Counted from the stretch's first letter, positions 20,239 to 30,663 are shown. The stretch: DNA of 64,000 nucleotides from Afipia birgiae 34632 (GCF_000308295.2 NZ_HG326652.1:801420-865419); one strand, 5' to 3'. The notes: generated by a model not told the origin, from the sequence alone. Made by a program: numbers and translations.

Positions 20239-20736
20239 ATGATGGCTGAACCGCGCCGCGCAGAACTCAAGGATCCAACCGACATTAGCGGCGCGACCGT
20301 CGTCATTATCGAAGCCCGGTTTTACGACGATATTCAGGAAGCGCTGCTTCAGGGTGCGATCAAGGAGCTGGAGGCTGCGGGCGTCGGCTACGATGTGATC
20401 AGTGTTCCGGGCGCTCTCGAAATTCCGGCAGCGATCGCTATCGCGCTCGACGCATCGAAGAAGAATGGTCGGCAATATGATGGAGCCATCGCGCTGGGCT
20501 GCGTGGTGCGCGGCGACACCATCCACTTCGAGATCGTCTCGATGGAATCGTCGCGGGCACTGATGGACCTCGCCGTGGCACGCAGCCTGCCGCTCGGCAA
20601 CGGCATCATCACCGTCAACACCACGGAACAGGCGTGGGAGCGCGCCCGCGCCGACAAGCTGAACAAGGGCGGCGACGCGGCCCGTGCGGCGCTCACCATG
20701 ATGCGCATCAAGAAGCGTTTGGCGAAACCGCTATGA
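20239..20736 (+). CDS. ribH: 6,7-dimethyl-8-ribityllumazine synthase
   Basis: Penultimate riboflavin step: condenses the ribitylamino pyrimidine with dihydroxybutanone phosphate. The 165-residue protein has the substrate loop [23 protein letters not shown] and the catalytic-His loop [14 protein letters not shown], then [10 protein letters not shown]. Two ATG codons (20239, 20242) are possible starts. Its stop overlaps the nusB start (ATGA). It is separated from ribDE by tetR and the acyl-CoA synthetase. Confidence 0.95.
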   Translation: MMAEPRRAELKDPTDISGATVVIIEARFYDDIQEALLQGAIKELEAAGVGYDVISVPGALEIPAAIAIALDASKKNGRQYDGAIALGCVVRGDTIHFEIVSMESSRALMDLAVARSLPLGNGIITVNTTEQAWERARADKLNKGGDAARAALTMMRIKKRLAKPL

Positions 20737-21239
20737 GCGACGCTAAAAAAGCCGGCGACAAGGGACCGGGCGATCGCAAGGCCAACCGGCGCGGCGCTGC
20801 GCGTCTTGCCGCCGTGCAGGCCCTGTACCAGATGGACATCGCCGGCGCTGGCATTGAGGACATCTTCGCCGAGTTTGAAAGCCATTGGCTTGGCAGCGAA
20901 GTCGAGGGCGACACCTATCTGCCGGCTGAAGCCGCGTTCTTCAAGGACGTGGTGTCCGGTGTGGTGCGCGACCAGAGCAAGCTCGACCCTTTGATCGACA
21001 AGGCACTCGAAAGCGGCTGGCCGCTGAAGCGCATTGACGCGATCCTGCGCGCAACGCTCCGGGCGGGGGCCTATGAGCTCGAACACCGCAAGGATATTCC
21101 GGCGCGTGTCGTGGTGTCGGAATATGTCGATGTTGCCCATGCTTTCGTGGATAAGGACGAAACCGGCATGGTGAATGCCGTGCTCGACCAGATCGCGCGG
21201 CAGTTCCGTGCGCCTGAATTCGCACGGACGGGGCATTAA
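20733..21239 (+). CDS. nusB: Transcription antitermination factor NusB
   Basis: RNA-binding factor that with NusE (S10) binds boxA in rRNA leaders. The 168-residue all-helical protein contains [17 protein letters not shown] near residue 20 and [20 protein letters not shown]...[12 protein letters not shown] near the C-terminus. ATG 20733 overlaps the ribH stop, so the two are coupled; the lysine-rich N-terminus is typical of rhizobial NusB. thiL starts two bases after its stop. Confidence 0.94.
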   Translation: MSDAKKAGDKGPGDRKANRRGAARLAAVQALYQMDIAGAGIEDIFAEFESHWLGSEVEGDTYLPAEAAFFKDVVSGVVRDQSKLDPLIDKALESGWPLKRIDAILRATLRAGAYELEHRKDIPARVVVSEYVDVAHAFVDKDETGMVNAVLDQIARQFRAPEFARTGH

Positions 21240-21241
21240 CA

Positions 21242-22234
21242 ATGACGACGCCGGGTGCCGCAGCATCGGGCGAGGACGATCTGATCGCGCGCTACTTCCG
21301 TCCGCTCGCGACCGATCCCGGCGCGTTCGGCCTTATCGATGATGCGGCGTTACTGAATCATACGGGTGACGATCTTGTCTTGACGACGGACGCCATCGTT
21401 GAAGGCGTTCATTTTCTCTCCGGCGATCCGCCGGACACCATCGCGCGCAAGGCGTTGCGGGTGAACCTGTCAGATCTGGCGGCTAAGGGCGCAGTCCCCG
21501 CAGGATTCGTCCTGACGCTGGCGTTGCGCGAAGCGAAGGAAGAATGGCTGGCGCCATTCGCGCGCGCCCTCGGCGAAGATGCTGCGACGTTCAATTGTCC
21601 GGTGCTGGGCGGCGATACGGTGTCGACGCCCGGGCCGCTCATGATCTCGATCACGGCCTTCGGTCGCGTGCCGCCGGGCAAAATGGTTCGCCGCAGCGGC
21701 GCGAAGCCTGGCGACCGGATTGCGGTGACTGGCACAATCGGCGATGCAGCACTGGGCCTGCGTCTTCTCAAGGAGCAGGCGGGTGAGGGGCTCGATATGC
21801 TGTCCCGCGAATTCCTGATCCAGCGCTATCGCGTACCACAGCCGCGCAATGCGCTCGCTGTTGTGATCCGCGAACATGCGAGCGCAGCGATGGACGTGTC
21901 GGACGGACTGGCCGGTGATCTCGCTAAACTGTGCGCTGCATCTGGCATTTCCGCAGCGATCAATCTGGCAGATGTTCCGCTTTCGGAGCAGGCGCGCGCG
22001 CTGGTCACTAAGGGAAGCTCCAGCATGGAAGCCATCGTGTCGGGTGGCGACGATTACGAGGTCGCCTGCGCTGTTCCGGAGAATCGCTGGGATTCGTTTC
22101 TCGCCGCCGCAAGACTGACCAATGTGCAGGTTACAGGCATCGGCAGGGTCGAGGCTGGTGCGGCTGCTCCGCAGTTCCTCGATGCGGCGGGCAAGCCAGT
22201 GGCGTTGAAACGCCTGTCCTACAGCCATTTCTGA
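21242..22234 (+). CDS. thiL: Thiamine-monophosphate kinase
   Basis: Phosphorylates thiamine monophosphate to the diphosphate cofactor. The 330-residue PurM-like enzyme has GEDDLIARYF, GLIDDAALL (Mg/ATP-binding Asp residues), TTDAIVEGVHF and MDVSDGLAGDLAKL, plus SGGDDYEVACAV near the C-terminus. It completes the ribH-nusB-thiL unit, and the intergenic spacing of two bases suggests coupled translation. Confidence 0.95.
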   Translation: MTTPGAAASGEDDLIARYFRPLATDPGAFGLIDDAALLNHTGDDLVLTTDAIVEGVHFLSGDPPDTIARKALRVNLSDLAAKGAVPAGFVLTLALREAKEEWLAPFARALGEDAATFNCPVLGGDTVSTPGPLMISITAFGRVPPGKMVRRSGAKPGDRIAVTGTIGDAALGLRLLKEQAGEGLDMLSREFLIQRYRVPQPRNALAVVIREHASAAMDVSDGLAGDLAKLCAASGISAAINLADVPLSEQARALVTKGSSSMEAIVSGGDDYEVACAVPENRWDSFLAAARLTNVQVTGIGRVEAGAAAPQFLDAAGKPVALKRLSYSHF

Positions 22235-22468
22235 GATTTTTCGCACTGCACACAAATGCCCTGTGCGGCATTCGTTGAATTGCCCGAAAAGGGGCTTGCG
22301 GGGCTTTGGCGGCGTTGCGTCACGGATATGATTTTGGCAATGTCCGCGCCGAATTGAGGCAGCATTTCGCCCTTTGACGAAGCATGCCTCCTTTTTTGCG
22401 CGCCCGGCCACCCTGTACGGCCGGTGGGGCGTTACTGGGGAAACAACAGGGATCTGAGGCAAAAATCA

Positions 22469-24592
22469 ATGACAGCATTATGGTTGATCGTGCTCGCGGG
22501 AGCGCTTTCCATTGTCTACGCCGCGTGGGCAACCTCGTCGGTGCTCGGGGCAGACGCGGGCAACGCCCGCATGCAGGAAATCGCAGCGGCGGTGCGCGAA
22601 GGTGCGCAGGCTTATCTCAAGCGCCAGTACATGACGATCGGTGTCGTCGGCATCGTGATCTTCGCGCTGCTGGCTTACTTCCTCGGCATTCTCGTGGCGA
22701 TCGGGTTTCTGATCGGCGCAGTGCTCTCAGGCGCTGCCGGCTTCATCGGCATGAACGTGTCGGTGCGTGCCAATGTCCGCACAGCGCAGGCGGCGACCAA
22801 GTCGCTCGCTGGCGGTCTTGAACTGGCGTTCAAGGCCGGTGCCATCACCGGCATGCTGGTGGCTGGTCTCGCGCTGCTCGGCGTGACGCTTTACTTCATC
22901 TACCTGACGCAGGGCCGCGGGCTCGCCGTGAACGACCGCATCGTGGTCGATTCGCTGGTGGCGCTCGGCTTCGGCGCATCGCTGATCTCGATCTTCGCCC
23001 GTCTCGGCGGCGGCATCTTCACCAAGGGTGCGGACGTCGGCGGCGATCTCGTCGGCAAGGTCGAAGCTGGTATCCCGGAAGACGATCCGCGCAACCCCGC
23101 CACCATCGCTGACAACGTCGGCGACAACGTCGGCGACTGCGCCGGCATGGCGGCCGATCTGTTCGAGACCTACGCGGTGACGGCTGTCGCCACCATGGTA
23201 CTTGCGGCGATCTTCTTCGCTGGCGCGCCTGCGTTGCTGCCCAACATGATGATCCTGCCGCTCGCTATCGGCGGCATCTGCATCCTGACCTCGATTGTCG
23301 GCACCTTCTTCGTGAAGCTCGGCGCAAGCCAGTCGATCATGGGCGCGCTGTACAAGGGCCTGATTGCTACCGGCATTCTGTCGCTGTTCGGCGTGGCCTT
23401 CGTGATCCATCAGCTGATCGGCTTCGGTCCGCTCGCGGGCGTGAAGTACACCGGCCTTGCACTGTTCGAGTGCGGCGTCGTCGGTCTCGTGGTGACGGGT
23501 CTCATCATCTGGATCACCGAATACTACACCGGAACCGATTTCCGTCCGGTGAAGTCGATCGCGCAATCGTCAGTGACCGGCCACGGCACCAACGTGATCC
23601 AGGGTCTCGCGATCTCGATGGAATCGACCGCCGGCCCGGCGATCGTGATCATCGCGGGCATCCTCGTCACCTACAGCCTCGCGGGCCTGTTCGGCATTGC
23701 GATTGCCACCACGACGATGCTGGCGCTGGCCGGCATGATCGTCGCGCTCGACGCTTTCGGCCCAGTCACTGACAATGCCGGCGGCATTGCCGAAATGGCC
23801 GGCCTGCCGAAGGAAGTGCGCAAGGCGACCGACGCGCTCGACGCCGTCGGCAACACCACCAAGGCTGTCACCAAGGGCTACGCCATTGGTTCGGCTGGTC
23901 TCGGCGCGCTGGTGCTGTTCGCGGCTTACAATGAAGATCTCAAGTTCTTCATCGCCAACGCTGCGAAGTATCCATACTTCCAGGGTGTCATTCCTGACTT
24001 CTCGCTCAACAACCCCTACGTCGTGGTCGGCCTGCTGTTTGGCGGTCTGCTTCCGTATCTGTTCGGCGCGATGGGCATGACCGCTGTCGGTCGTGCCGCC
24101 GGTGCGATCGTCGAGGAAGTGCGTCGTCAGTTCCGCGAAAAGCCAGGCATCATGAAGGGCACCGACAAGCCGGATTACGGCAAGGCCGTCGACCTTCTGA
24201 CCAAGGCTGCGATCAAGGAAATGATCATTCCGTCGTTGCTGCCGGTGCTGTCGCCGATCTTCGTCTACTTCGCGATTTACGCGATTGCGGGCGGCGGCGC
24301 GGCTGGCAAGTCGGCAGCGTTCTCGGCGGTCGGCGCAATGTTGCTCGGCGTGATCGTCACCGGCCTGTTCGTTGCTATCTCGATGACCTCGGGTGGCGGC
24401 GCGTGGGACAACGCCAAGAAGTACATCGAAGATGGCCACTTCGGCGGAAAGGGTTCGGATGCCCACAAGGCAGCCGTGACCGGCGACACCGTCGGCGATC
24501 CCTACAAGGATACGGCAGGTCCTGCCGTGAACCCGATGATCAAGATCACCAACATCGTGGCACTCCTGCTGCTCGCGATCCTGGCGCACTGA
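22469..24592 (+). CDS. hppA: Membrane-bound proton-translocating pyrophosphatase, K+-independent type
   Basis: Couples pyrophosphate hydrolysis to proton export across the inner (or intracytoplasmic) membrane. The 707-residue protein has about 16 membrane helices and the catalytic loops [34 protein letters not shown] and [11 protein letters not shown]. The diagnostic segment is [17 protein letters not shown] with Lys at about residue 465; Lys there instead of Ala marks the potassium-independent proton-pumping subfamily. ATG 22469 is chosen because GAGG precedes it. A strong terminator follows, so it is monocistronic. Confidence 0.96.
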   Translation: MTALWLIVLAGALSIVYAAWATSSVLGADAGNARMQEIAAAVREGAQAYLKRQYMTIGVVGIVIFALLAYFLGILVAIGFLIGAVLSGAAGFIGMNVSVRANVRTAQAATKSLAGGLELAFKAGAITGMLVAGLALLGVTLYFIYLTQGRGLAVNDRIVVDSLVALGFGASLISIFARLGGGIFTKGADVGGDLVGKVEAGIPEDDPRNPATIADNVGDNVGDCAGMAADLFETYAVTAVATMVLAAIFFAGAPALLPNMMILPLAIGGICILTSIVGTFFVKLGASQSIMGALYKGLIATGILSLFGVAFVIHQLIGFGPLAGVKYTGLALFECGVVGLVVTGLIIWITEYYTGTDFRPVKSIAQSSVTGHGTNVIQGLAISMESTAGPAIVIIAGILVTYSLAGLFGIAIATTTMLALAGMIVALDAFGPVTDNAGGIAEMAGLPKEVRKATDALDAVGNTTKAVTKGYAIGSAGLGALVLFAAYNEDLKFFIANAAKYPYFQGVIPDFSLNNPYVVVGLLFGGLLPYLFGAMGMTAVGRAAGAIVEEVRRQFREKPGIMKGTDKPDYGKAVDLLTKAAIKEMIIPSLLPVLSPIFVYFAIYAIAGGGAAGKSAAFSAVGAMLLGVIVTGLFVAISMTSGGGAWDNAKKYIEDGHFGGKGSDAHKAAVTGDTVGDPYKDTAGPAVNPMIKITNIVALLLLAILAH

Positions 24593-24613
24593 TCGTCGTA
24601 TTTCTGAATCGAA

Positions 24614-24645
24614 AACCCCGCGGCGCGAGCCGCGGGGTTCTTCTT
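24614..24645 (+). terminator. Rho-independent terminator after hppA
   Basis: AACCCCGCGGC-GCGA-GCCGCGGGGTT, an 11-base perfect stem with a GCGA tetraloop, followed by CTTCTTT. It starts 21 bases after the hppA stop. Confidence 0.9.
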
Positions 24646-24778
24646 TGCGCAGATGCCACACGCGATTGTTGCGATTTGATGACAGGTTGAATCGTTATCC
24701 ACGCCGAAAATTTTGAAAGACGAGGAAACCCGGTCGCGACTGCGTGCGTTGTCTCCGGTTAAACAAGGGAGGCTACAC

Positions 24779-24931
24779 ATGGCAGCAGACGATGGCGATC
24801 CGTTCGAACAGGGGAAACTCGCGCGATTCAACAACGAGCCGCAAGACAATCCGTATCCGGAAAATACCGAGCAGCATCAACGCTGGGAGGCGGGCTACAG
24901 ATTCGTCGAACAGGGATTGATGTCTGTCTGA
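24779..24931 (+). CDS. 50-residue acidic protein, possibly Rmf/CrpP-like
   Basis: ATG 24779 is preceded by GGGAGG at ideal spacing. The 50-residue product is polar with no membrane segment: an acidic start (AADDGDPFEQG), then NPYPENTEQHQRWEAGY. The pattern A..G..(N)PYP..T..H..W..G recalls small ribosome-modulation-factor-like proteins, but the match is short. A terminator begins 13 bases after the stop, so it is a stand-alone unit. Could also be an unrelated small protein. Confidence 0.65.
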   Translation: MAADDGDPFEQGKLARFNNEPQDNPYPENTEQHQRWEAGYRFVEQGLMSV

Positions 24932-24944
24932 CTTCACGCTTGTG

Positions 24945-24978
24945 AACGGCCGCCTTGCAGGGCGGCCGTTTCACTTTT
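24945..24978 (+). terminator. Terminator after the 50-residue protein gene
   Basis: AACGGCCGCC-TTGCAG-GGCGGCCGTT, a 10-base perfect stem with a 6-base loop, followed by TCACTTTT. Confidence 0.85.
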
Positions 24979-25018
24979 GGAAGAACGTTTTACCTTTGGA
25001 AGGATCACGTCGGGGACG

Positions 25019-26020
25019 TCAGTTGACGTCCATCTTGAGGCCTTCCTTGTTGATGATGCCCGCGAACTTCTTGATCTCGGCATCGATAAAGGCGCTGTAT
25101 TGCTCAGGCGTTCCGTAATCGGGCACGGCCCCTATCGCGGCGATGTTCCTCTTGATATCGTCGCGTTCCAGCATCGTCTTGATCGCGGCGTTGTACGCAT
25201 CGACGATCGGCCGCGGCGTTCCGGCCTGCATGAACATTCCGAACCAGGATGAGACGTCGAAGTTGGCAAGCTCCGGCGCGCTCTCGCGCATGGTCGGGAT
25301 GTTGGGCGCCTTGAAGCTGCGCTCCGGCGTCGTGACGGCCAATGCGACGAGCTTTCCATCCTCGGTCTGCGGCAGCGATGGATAGAGATTGTCGAACAGG
25401 ATCGCCACGTCCCCGCCCAGCGCCCCGGTGAGAGCGGGGCCGGCGCCCCGGAACGGAATATGAGTCATCTTCACGCCGGTCAATTGCATGAACCAGACGG
25501 CGGTCAGGTGCGGGCTTTGTCCAACGCCTGACGTGCCGTAGTTCAGTTTGTCGGGATTAGCCCTGAGATAGGTGATCAGCTCCTTGATCGACTTGATGCC
25601 GCTGGAAGGATGCGCCGACACGATGTTTGGAATGCGGATCGCATTGCTCACCGGTTGCAACTGATCGGCTTTGTAGGGCAGGGAGCGGAAGATGCTGAAC
25701 GCCACAGCGTTCGGCCCTGGATTGCCGACGAGGATGCTGTTGCCGTCGGGTTTCTGTTGCACGTAGTAGGCGGTGCCGATCGTGCCACCACCGCCTGACT
25801 TGTTTTCAACGACGGCGGATATGCCCCACGCCTGCTGCAGATGTTGCGCGAGGTAGCGGCCGATGACATCCGTACTGCCGCCGGGTGCTGTCGGCACGAT
25901 AATCCGCACCGTGTCGGTCGGACGCCAGTCGGCGGATTTTGCCGGACGCGGCCAGAGTGGGCTTGTGGAGAGGGCAGCAGTGCCTGACAGCACGGCGCGG
26001 CGCGATAGTGAGCGCGTCAT
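25019..26020 (-). CDS. Tripartite tricarboxylate (Bug-family) periplasmic binding protein
   Basis: A 333-residue extracytoplasmic receptor of the TctC/Bug family. The signal peptide holds twin Arg (LSRRAVLSGTAALSTS) ending near PAKSA. The mature domain has the family signatures VRIIVPTAPGGSTDVIGR, ENKSGGGGTIGT and HIPFRGAGPALTGALGGDV; the carboxylate-binding loops are in place. No TctA/TctB membrane genes are adjacent, so it is an orphan receptor, as is frequent in this family. The ligand cannot be read from sequence. Confidence 0.9.
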   Translation of the reverse strand: MTRSLSRRAVLSGTAALSTSPLWPRPAKSADWRPTDTVRIIVPTAPGGSTDVIGRYLAQHLQQAWGISAVVENKSGGGGTIGTAYYVQQKPDGNSILVGNPGPNAVAFSIFRSLPYKADQLQPVSNAIRIPNIVSAHPSSGIKSIKELITYLRANPDKLNYGTSGVGQSPHLTAVWFMQLTGVKMTHIPFRGAGPALTGALGGDVAILFDNLYPSLPQTEDGKLVALAVTTPERSFKAPNIPTMRESAPELANFDVSSWFGMFMQAGTPRPIVDAYNAAIKTMLERDDIKRNIAAIGAVPDYGTPEQYSAFIDAEIKKFAGIINKEGLKMDVN

Positions 26021-26178
26021 CGGTTATCCTCCCAGATACATCTCGTTTGCGAGATACTGTTGGAAGGAAGCTAACGGGCAGGTTCCGTGGCTGCAAGCGC
26101 AGCTATTCGCAGCGCGGCGGGCGTATTTCGCTCAGCAAAATACCGACAGTTGAACTGCCGGTATGCTGGGCGGCCAAA

Positions 26179-26655
26179 TCAGCGCGGGCTGAGCAGCTTG
26201 AAGATCGGCGTCAGGTAGCTCATTTCCTGACCGCTGGTCGGCGTGGTGCGGCTGATGAAGTCGAAGATCTTGCCGTCCTGGAGTCCATAGTTGGCGACGC
26301 GCTGGACCGTACGGTTCTTGTCGAAGTAGATCGCAATCACCCGCTGGTCGATGACACTTTGCTGCATGAAGGCGACTTTGCGTTCCGAGCGCTGGGAGAT
26401 GTAATAGAAGACCTCGCCGCTCAGGGTGGCGACGGTGGACGGCGTTCCCATCACGATCAGAACCTGATCCTGGCTGGCGCCGATCGGGATTTGCTCAAGC
26501 GCGCCTGGGGGCAGGATGTAGCCCTTCTGGAACTGCTCGCCGGTGCAGGCGGCCAGAGCGGCGCAGACGAACATCATCGCAGCCGCCGCACGCAACCGCG
26601 CCACGAACCGTCGCTCTCCGGTGATTTGAAGACCGGGCCGTCTGAAAACAGTCAT
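26179..26655 (-). CDS. bamE: Outer membrane assembly lipoprotein BamE
   Basis: Small lipoprotein subunit of the Bam complex that folds outer-membrane proteins. The 158-residue product starts at ATG 26655 with a signal sequence ending in a lipobox (ALAACTGEQF, Cys about residue 36). The SmpA/OmlA domain shows PPGALEQIPIGASQDQVLIVMGTPS, followed by VFYYISQRSERKVAF and IAIYFDKNRTVQRVANYGL. It is divergent from the cytochrome bc1 chaperone gene, an arrangement conserved in Rhizobiales. Confidence 0.92.
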   Translation of the reverse strand: MTVFRRPGLQITGERRFVARLRAAAAMMFVCAALAACTGEQFQKGYILPPGALEQIPIGASQDQVLIVMGTPSTVATLSGEVFYYISQRSERKVAFMQQSVIDQRVIAIYFDKNRTVQRVANYGLQDGKIFDFISRTTPTSGQEMSYLTPIFKLLSPR

Positions 26656-26788
26656 GTCGCGCGTGGCCTTCCTCTTGCCTCTTGCATCAGCCGAAGCGTT
26701 GACGTACCGGGCAGAGCTTCCGATTTCAACACACCGGGGGCCGTCAGGGCGATCTGGGATCGCCGCCGGCTTCGACGTGGAACCAAAA

Positions 26789-27343
26789 ATGCTTTGGCCA
26801 TTCAATCGCTTCAGGAATCCCACAGTCCCGCGCGGCACCATTGAAGCCATCTATGGCATGATCGTGGCGCAAGCGCGAGAACCGGCGTTTTACGCGAGCC
26901 TCGGCGTGCGCGACACGGTTAATGGCCGATTCGACATGCTGATCCTGCATCTGTGGCTAGTGCTGCGCCGGCTGCAAGCAGTGGAGGGTGGAAACAGTAT
27001 GTCTCAAGCGCTTTTCGACCGATTCTGCGCTGACATGGACGACAATCTCCGGGAGATGGGGGTGGGCGACCTGACCGTCCCGAAGCGCATGCAGGCGTTC
27101 GGGGAGGCGTTTTATGGACGCTCTGCGGCCTACGATCTGGCCTTTGAGGCCGGTGACGAGGAATTGGCGCAGGCGTTGTCCAAGAATGTCTTCAACGGAG
27201 AGGCCGTGGATGGCGCGAGGGCGCTGGCATCGTACGTTCGTGAAGCCAGCAGCGGTCTCGCAAAATTGGCTGAGGAGGCCGTTCGCAAGGGAGCGTGGAC
27301 GTTTCCACAGCCTATGGCCGCCTCCCAAGGCGGGGCATCATGA
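26789..27343 (+). CDS. Ubiquinol-cytochrome c chaperone (CBP3 family)
   Basis: A 184-residue protein of the CBP3/UQCC1 family, needed for cytochrome b handling and bc1 complex assembly. Family landmarks are AREPAFYASLGVRDTVNGRFDMLILHLWLVLRR in the first third (given here only as landmarks around residues 30-65), CADMDDNLREMGVGDLTVPK near 85 and AFGEAFYGRSAAYD. ATG 26789 gives the usual start MLWPFNRFR. The stop overlaps the next start (ATGA), so it is coupled to yceD. Confidence 0.88.
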   Translation: MLWPFNRFRNPTVPRGTIEAIYGMIVAQAREPAFYASLGVRDTVNGRFDMLILHLWLVLRRLQAVEGGNSMSQALFDRFCADMDDNLREMGVGDLTVPKRMQAFGEAFYGRSAAYDLAFEAGDEELAQALSKNVFNGEAVDGARALASYVREASSGLAKLAEEAVRKGAWTFPQPMAASQGGAS

Positions 27344-27930
27344 GCAAGGCGGGTCATATGCCGAATAGCGATCTTCCCTGGAGCTTCTCCGTTCTGGTGA
27401 CCCAGCTGCCAGAAGCGGGGCTGCATCAGGTGCTGGAGGCCACTCCGGTTCAACGCGGTCTGTTGGCTGCTGCTGCCGGCGTGAATGCCGTCCTGCAAGC
27501 CGTAGCGACATTCGACGTCATTCCCGAGGCCGGAGGCATCGTGACTGTCACCGGCACGGTCAGGGCGCGGGTGGAGCAAAACTGCGTCGTATCGCTTGAT
27601 CCGGTCGAGAACGATATCGATGAGGCCATTACGGCGGTTTTCGCGCCGCCATCGCAAATTTCATCAAGTCGGAAATCCATCCAGAAGGAGCAGGGCGAGG
27701 ATGCCGAAATCCCAGATCCTCCGGAGCCCATCGTCAATGGTGCTATCGACCTCGGCCAACTGGCAGCTGAATTTCTGGCTCTGGGAATAGATCCCTATCC
27801 GCGTAAGCCGGGCGTGGCGTTCGCTCCGCCTGAGACCCCTGAAGACCCGGACGAACACCCGTTTGCAGCCCTGAAGGCACTCAAGGATAAGCCGGGCGTC
27901 TCCCGAGGTAAAAAACCCAAAGGAAAATGA
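27340..27930 (+). CDS. yceD: YceD/DUF177-family protein
   Basis: A 196-residue protein of the YceD family, linked in bacteria and plants to 23S rRNA accumulation. It shows the DUF177 pattern VTVTGTVRARVEQNCVVSLD with one Cys, the acidic stretch EDAEIPDPPEP, and ALGIDPYPRKPGVAF near the C-terminus, ending in a basic tail. ATG 27340 overlaps the previous stop; ATG 27358 is another candidate. In many bacteria rpmF separates yceD from plsX, but no rpmF is present in the 198 bases here. Confidence 0.87.
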   Translation: MSKAGHMPNSDLPWSFSVLVTQLPEAGLHQVLEATPVQRGLLAAAAGVNAVLQAVATFDVIPEAGGIVTVTGTVRARVEQNCVVSLDPVENDIDEAITAVFAPPSQISSSRKSIQKEQGEDAEIPDPPEPIVNGAIDLGQLAAEFLALGIDPYPRKPGVAFAPPETPEDPDEHPFAALKALKDKPGVSRGKKPKGK

Positions 27931-28128
27931 CGCTGCTGCGGGGAGCGCTTGACCAAACCTGTAGCTTGGGTCAAGCCGTTGTATCGCACCACAAAAACGC
28001 TATTGTCGCTGCCCGGCTGGGGTTGCGCTCGCAATAGCGAAGACTTCGGTCAACCGCTGTCACAACGATGGCTTCCAGCTCGCGGCCAGTCGCTTCGAGG
28101 CCGCAACGATCAGGTTTCCGGGACGCTT

Positions 28129-29190
28129 ATGCCGCAGAAGGTTCGAATCGCGCTTGACGCCATGGGCGGCGATTTCGGTGCATCGGTCATCGTTCCGGGT
28201 GCGGCGCTCGCGTTGATGCGACACACCGACGTCGAATTCCTGTTGTTTGGCGACAGTGCCCTGATCGGTGCGCAACTCGACGCACATCCCGCCCTCAAGG
28301 CCGTCTCAAAGGTCTTTCACGCCGACATTGCGATCAGCATGGACGAGAAGCCGAGCCAGGCGTTGCGCCGGGGCCGCAAGTCGTCGTCGATGTGGCTGGC
28401 GATCGACGCCGTGAAGAGAGGCGACGCTGATGTCGTGGTGTCGGCCGGCAACACCGGGGCGCTGATGGCGATGTCGCGGCTCAATCTACGGATGATGCCC
28501 GGCATTGATCGCCCGGCGATCGCGGCGGTGTGGCCGACGGTGCGCGGCGAGTCCGTTGTGCTGGACGTCGGTGCCTCGATCGGCGGCGATGCCCGTCATC
28601 TTGCGTCGCTCGCGATCATGGGCAGCGCAATGGCGCGCGTTCTGTTCGATCTCGAACGTCCGACTGTAGGTCTGCTCAACATCGGCGTCGAGGAAGTAAA
28701 GGGCGTCGAGGAAGTGCGCGGGGCTGCCGAACTGCTCCGGGCCATGAACCTGTCGCAGCTTGACTTCATCGGTTTCGTCGAGGGCGACGGCATCGGCAAG
28801 GGTGCTGCCGACGTCATCGTGACCGAGGGATTCAGCGGCAACATCGCCCTGAAGACTGCTGAGGGAACGGCACGGCAGATCGCGGAATATCTGCGCAGCG
28901 CCATGAGCCGGACCTGGCGCTCCAAGCTTGGATATATTTTCGCGCGCGGTGCCTTCAACGCGTTGCGCGACAAGATGGACCCCCGCAAGGTCAACGGTGG
29001 CGTCTTTCTTGGGCTGAACGGGGTGGTCATCAAGAGCCACGGCGGCACTGACGCTGAGGGCTTTGCGTCGGCAGTTGATGTTGGTTATGACATGGTCCGC
29101 TACGATCTCCTGCCCAAGATCCATCAAACACTCAACCGCGACGGCCACGCTCTTTCGATCGTGCCGAATGCGCAGGAGGCTGTCTCGTGA
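28129..29190 (+). CDS. plsX: Phosphate acyltransferase PlsX
   Basis: Converts acyl-ACP to acyl-phosphate for PlsY in phospholipid synthesis. The 353-residue protein begins [17 protein letters not shown]; further motifs are [48 protein letters not shown] and [18 protein letters not shown] 28129 is chosen; the frame is open 60 codons upstream but without similarity. The stop overlaps the fabH start (GTGA), so the two are coupled. Confidence 0.96.
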   Translation: MPQKVRIALDAMGGDFGASVIVPGAALALMRHTDVEFLLFGDSALIGAQLDAHPALKAVSKVFHADIAISMDEKPSQALRRGRKSSSMWLAIDAVKRGDADVVVSAGNTGALMAMSRLNLRMMPGIDRPAIAAVWPTVRGESVVLDVGASIGGDARHLASLAIMGSAMARVLFDLERPTVGLLNIGVEEVKGVEEVRGAAELLRAMNLSQLDFIGFVEGDGIGKGAADVIVTEGFSGNIALKTAEGTARQIAEYLRSAMSRTWRSKLGYIFARGAFNALRDKMDPRKVNGGVFLGLNGVVIKSHGGTDAEGFASAVDVGYDMVRYDLLPKIHQTLNRDGHALSIVPNAQEAVS

Positions 29191-30164
29191 CTATGATGCG
29201 TTCGGTTGTGCTCGGCCACGGTGCTTACTTGCCGGAGCGCATTCTGACCAACGCCGAATTGGCGAAGATGGTCGACACGTCGGATGAGTGGATCGTTCAG
29301 CGCACGGGAATCAAGGAACGCCACATCGCGGCCGAGGGAGAGTTCACCTCCCATCTGGGCCTGAAGGCGGCGCAGGCGGCGCTCGCCAATGCCGGGATCG
29401 ATGCACAATCGATTGACCTGATCGTTCTGGCGACCTCGACCCCGGACAACACCTTCCCGGCGACAGCGGTTGCGATCCAGCACGGCCTTGGCATCAATCA
29501 CGGTGCTGCATTCGATCTACAGGCTGTCTGTACGGGTTTCATTTTCGCGCTGGCGACCGCCGACAATTTCCTGAAAAGCGGTGCATTCAAGCGCGCGCTG
29601 GTGATCGGGGCGGAAACCTTTTCGCGCATCCTGGACTGGAACGACCGTGGAACCTGCGTTCTGTTCGGCGATGGTGCGGGCGCAGTGGTTCTGGAGGCGC
29701 AGCCGCAGGCGGGAACCACCGCGGATCGCGGCATCCTCACCACGCATCTACGTTCCGACGGCCGTCACAAGGATAAATTGTTCGTCGATGGCGGGCCGTC
29801 CAGTACCCAAACCGTGGGCCATCTGCGGATGGAAGGGCGCGAAGTGTTCAAGCATGCCGTCGGCATGATCACGGACGTCATTATCGACGCTTTCCAGGCG
29901 ACAGGCACGACCGCAGACGATGTCGACTGGCTGGTTCCCCATCAGGCCAACAAGCGCATCATCGATGCCTCGGCCAAGAAACTGCATATTGCGCCGCAGA
30001 AAGTGGTGCTGACGGTCGATCGTCATGGAAACACCTCGGCAGCCTCTATTCCGTTAGCGCTCGCGGTAGCCGTCGACGACGGACGCATCAGGAAGAACGA
30101 TCTTTTGATGCTGGAAGCGATGGGAGGCGGCTTCACTTGGGGATCTGCGCTTTTGCGCTGGTGA
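29187..30164 (+). CDS. fabH: 3-oxoacyl-ACP synthase III
   Basis: Starts fatty-acid synthesis by condensing acetyl-CoA with malonyl-ACP. The 325-residue thiolase-fold enzyme has the nucleophile Cys in [13 protein letters not shown], the His in [12 protein letters not shown] and the Asn in [25 protein letters not shown] is the conserved oxyanion-side loop. GTG 29187 overlaps the plsX stop; ATG 29193 and 29196 are possible starts. ihfA follows after 128 bases with its own promoter. Confidence 0.96.
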   Translation: MTMMRSVVLGHGAYLPERILTNAELAKMVDTSDEWIVQRTGIKERHIAAEGEFTSHLGLKAAQAALANAGIDAQSIDLIVLATSTPDNTFPATAVAIQHGLGINHGAAFDLQAVCTGFIFALATADNFLKSGAFKRALVIGAETFSRILDWNDRGTCVLFGDGAGAVVLEAQPQAGTTADRGILTTHLRSDGRHKDKLFVDGGPSSTQTVGHLRMEGREVFKHAVGMITDVIIDAFQATGTTADDVDWLVPHQANKRIIDASAKKLHIAPQKVVLTVDRHGNTSAASIPLALAVAVDDGRIRKNDLLMLEAMGGGFTWGSALLRW

Positions 30165-30227
30165 GTCTTTTGCTAAAGTTTGTCGATAATTGAAAACAAT
30201 TTCATGCTGTTGCATTGATGAGCAAGG

Positions 30228-30256
30228 TTGACCCTCGGTCGCTAAGCTCATAATTT
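30228..30256 (+). promoter_or_regulatory. Candidate sigma-70-type promoter of ihfA
   Basis: TTGACC at 30228-30233 and TAATTT at 30251-30256 are separated by exactly 17 bases. The -10 ends 36 bases before the ihfA ATG. It is the best promoter match in the fabH-ihfA gap. Confidence 0.5.
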
Positions 30257-30292
30257 CAGAACATAAATTTTTCGCCGTGAGCGGGGCAGGCG

Positions 30293-30628
30293 ATGACCGG
30301 AACCGGGAAGACAGTCACACGCGTTGATCTGTGCGAAGCCGTCTACCAAAAGGTAGGGCTTTCGCGCACAGAGTCGTCTGCGTTCGTGGAACTTGTGCTG
30401 AAGGAGATCACTGATTGCCTCGAGAAGGGCGAGACGGTGAAATTGTCTTCGTTCGGCTCGTTCATGGTACGCAAAAAGGGCCAGCGTATCGGCCGCAATC
30501 CCAAGACCGGAACGGAAGTGCCTATCTCGCCGCGCCGGGTTATGGTGTTCAAGCCATCTGCGATTCTAAAGCAGCGTATCAACGGGAATGGCAGCGGCAG
30601 TGACAGTGCCAACGGCGCTGACGACTGA
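30293..30628 (+). CDS. ihfA: Integration host factor subunit alpha
   Basis: DNA-bending protein that pairs with IHF-beta at specific sites. The 111-residue protein has the HU/IHF fold: [21 protein letters not shown] helices, the core [25 protein letters not shown] and the beta-arm tip with the intercalating Pro ([15 protein letters not shown]). The C-terminal Gly/Ser/Asn-rich tail is longer than in E. coli, as usual in rhizobia. It is followed 35 bases later by a MerR gene, a conserved pair in alphaproteobacteria. Confidence 0.95.
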   Translation: MTGTGKTVTRVDLCEAVYQKVGLSRTESSAFVELVLKEITDCLEKGETVKLSSFGSFMVRKKGQRIGRNPKTGTEVPISPRRVMVFKPSAILKQRINGNGSGSDSANGADD

Positions 30629-30663
30629 CTTTAGAACAGCGGCTTTCAACGGGGAGCCTGCAA

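Noticed and set aside
27931-28128. Hidden rpmF between yceD and plsX
   Set aside because: No frame with the L32 N-terminal pattern (MAVPK...) or Cys pair exists in these 198 bases on either strand.
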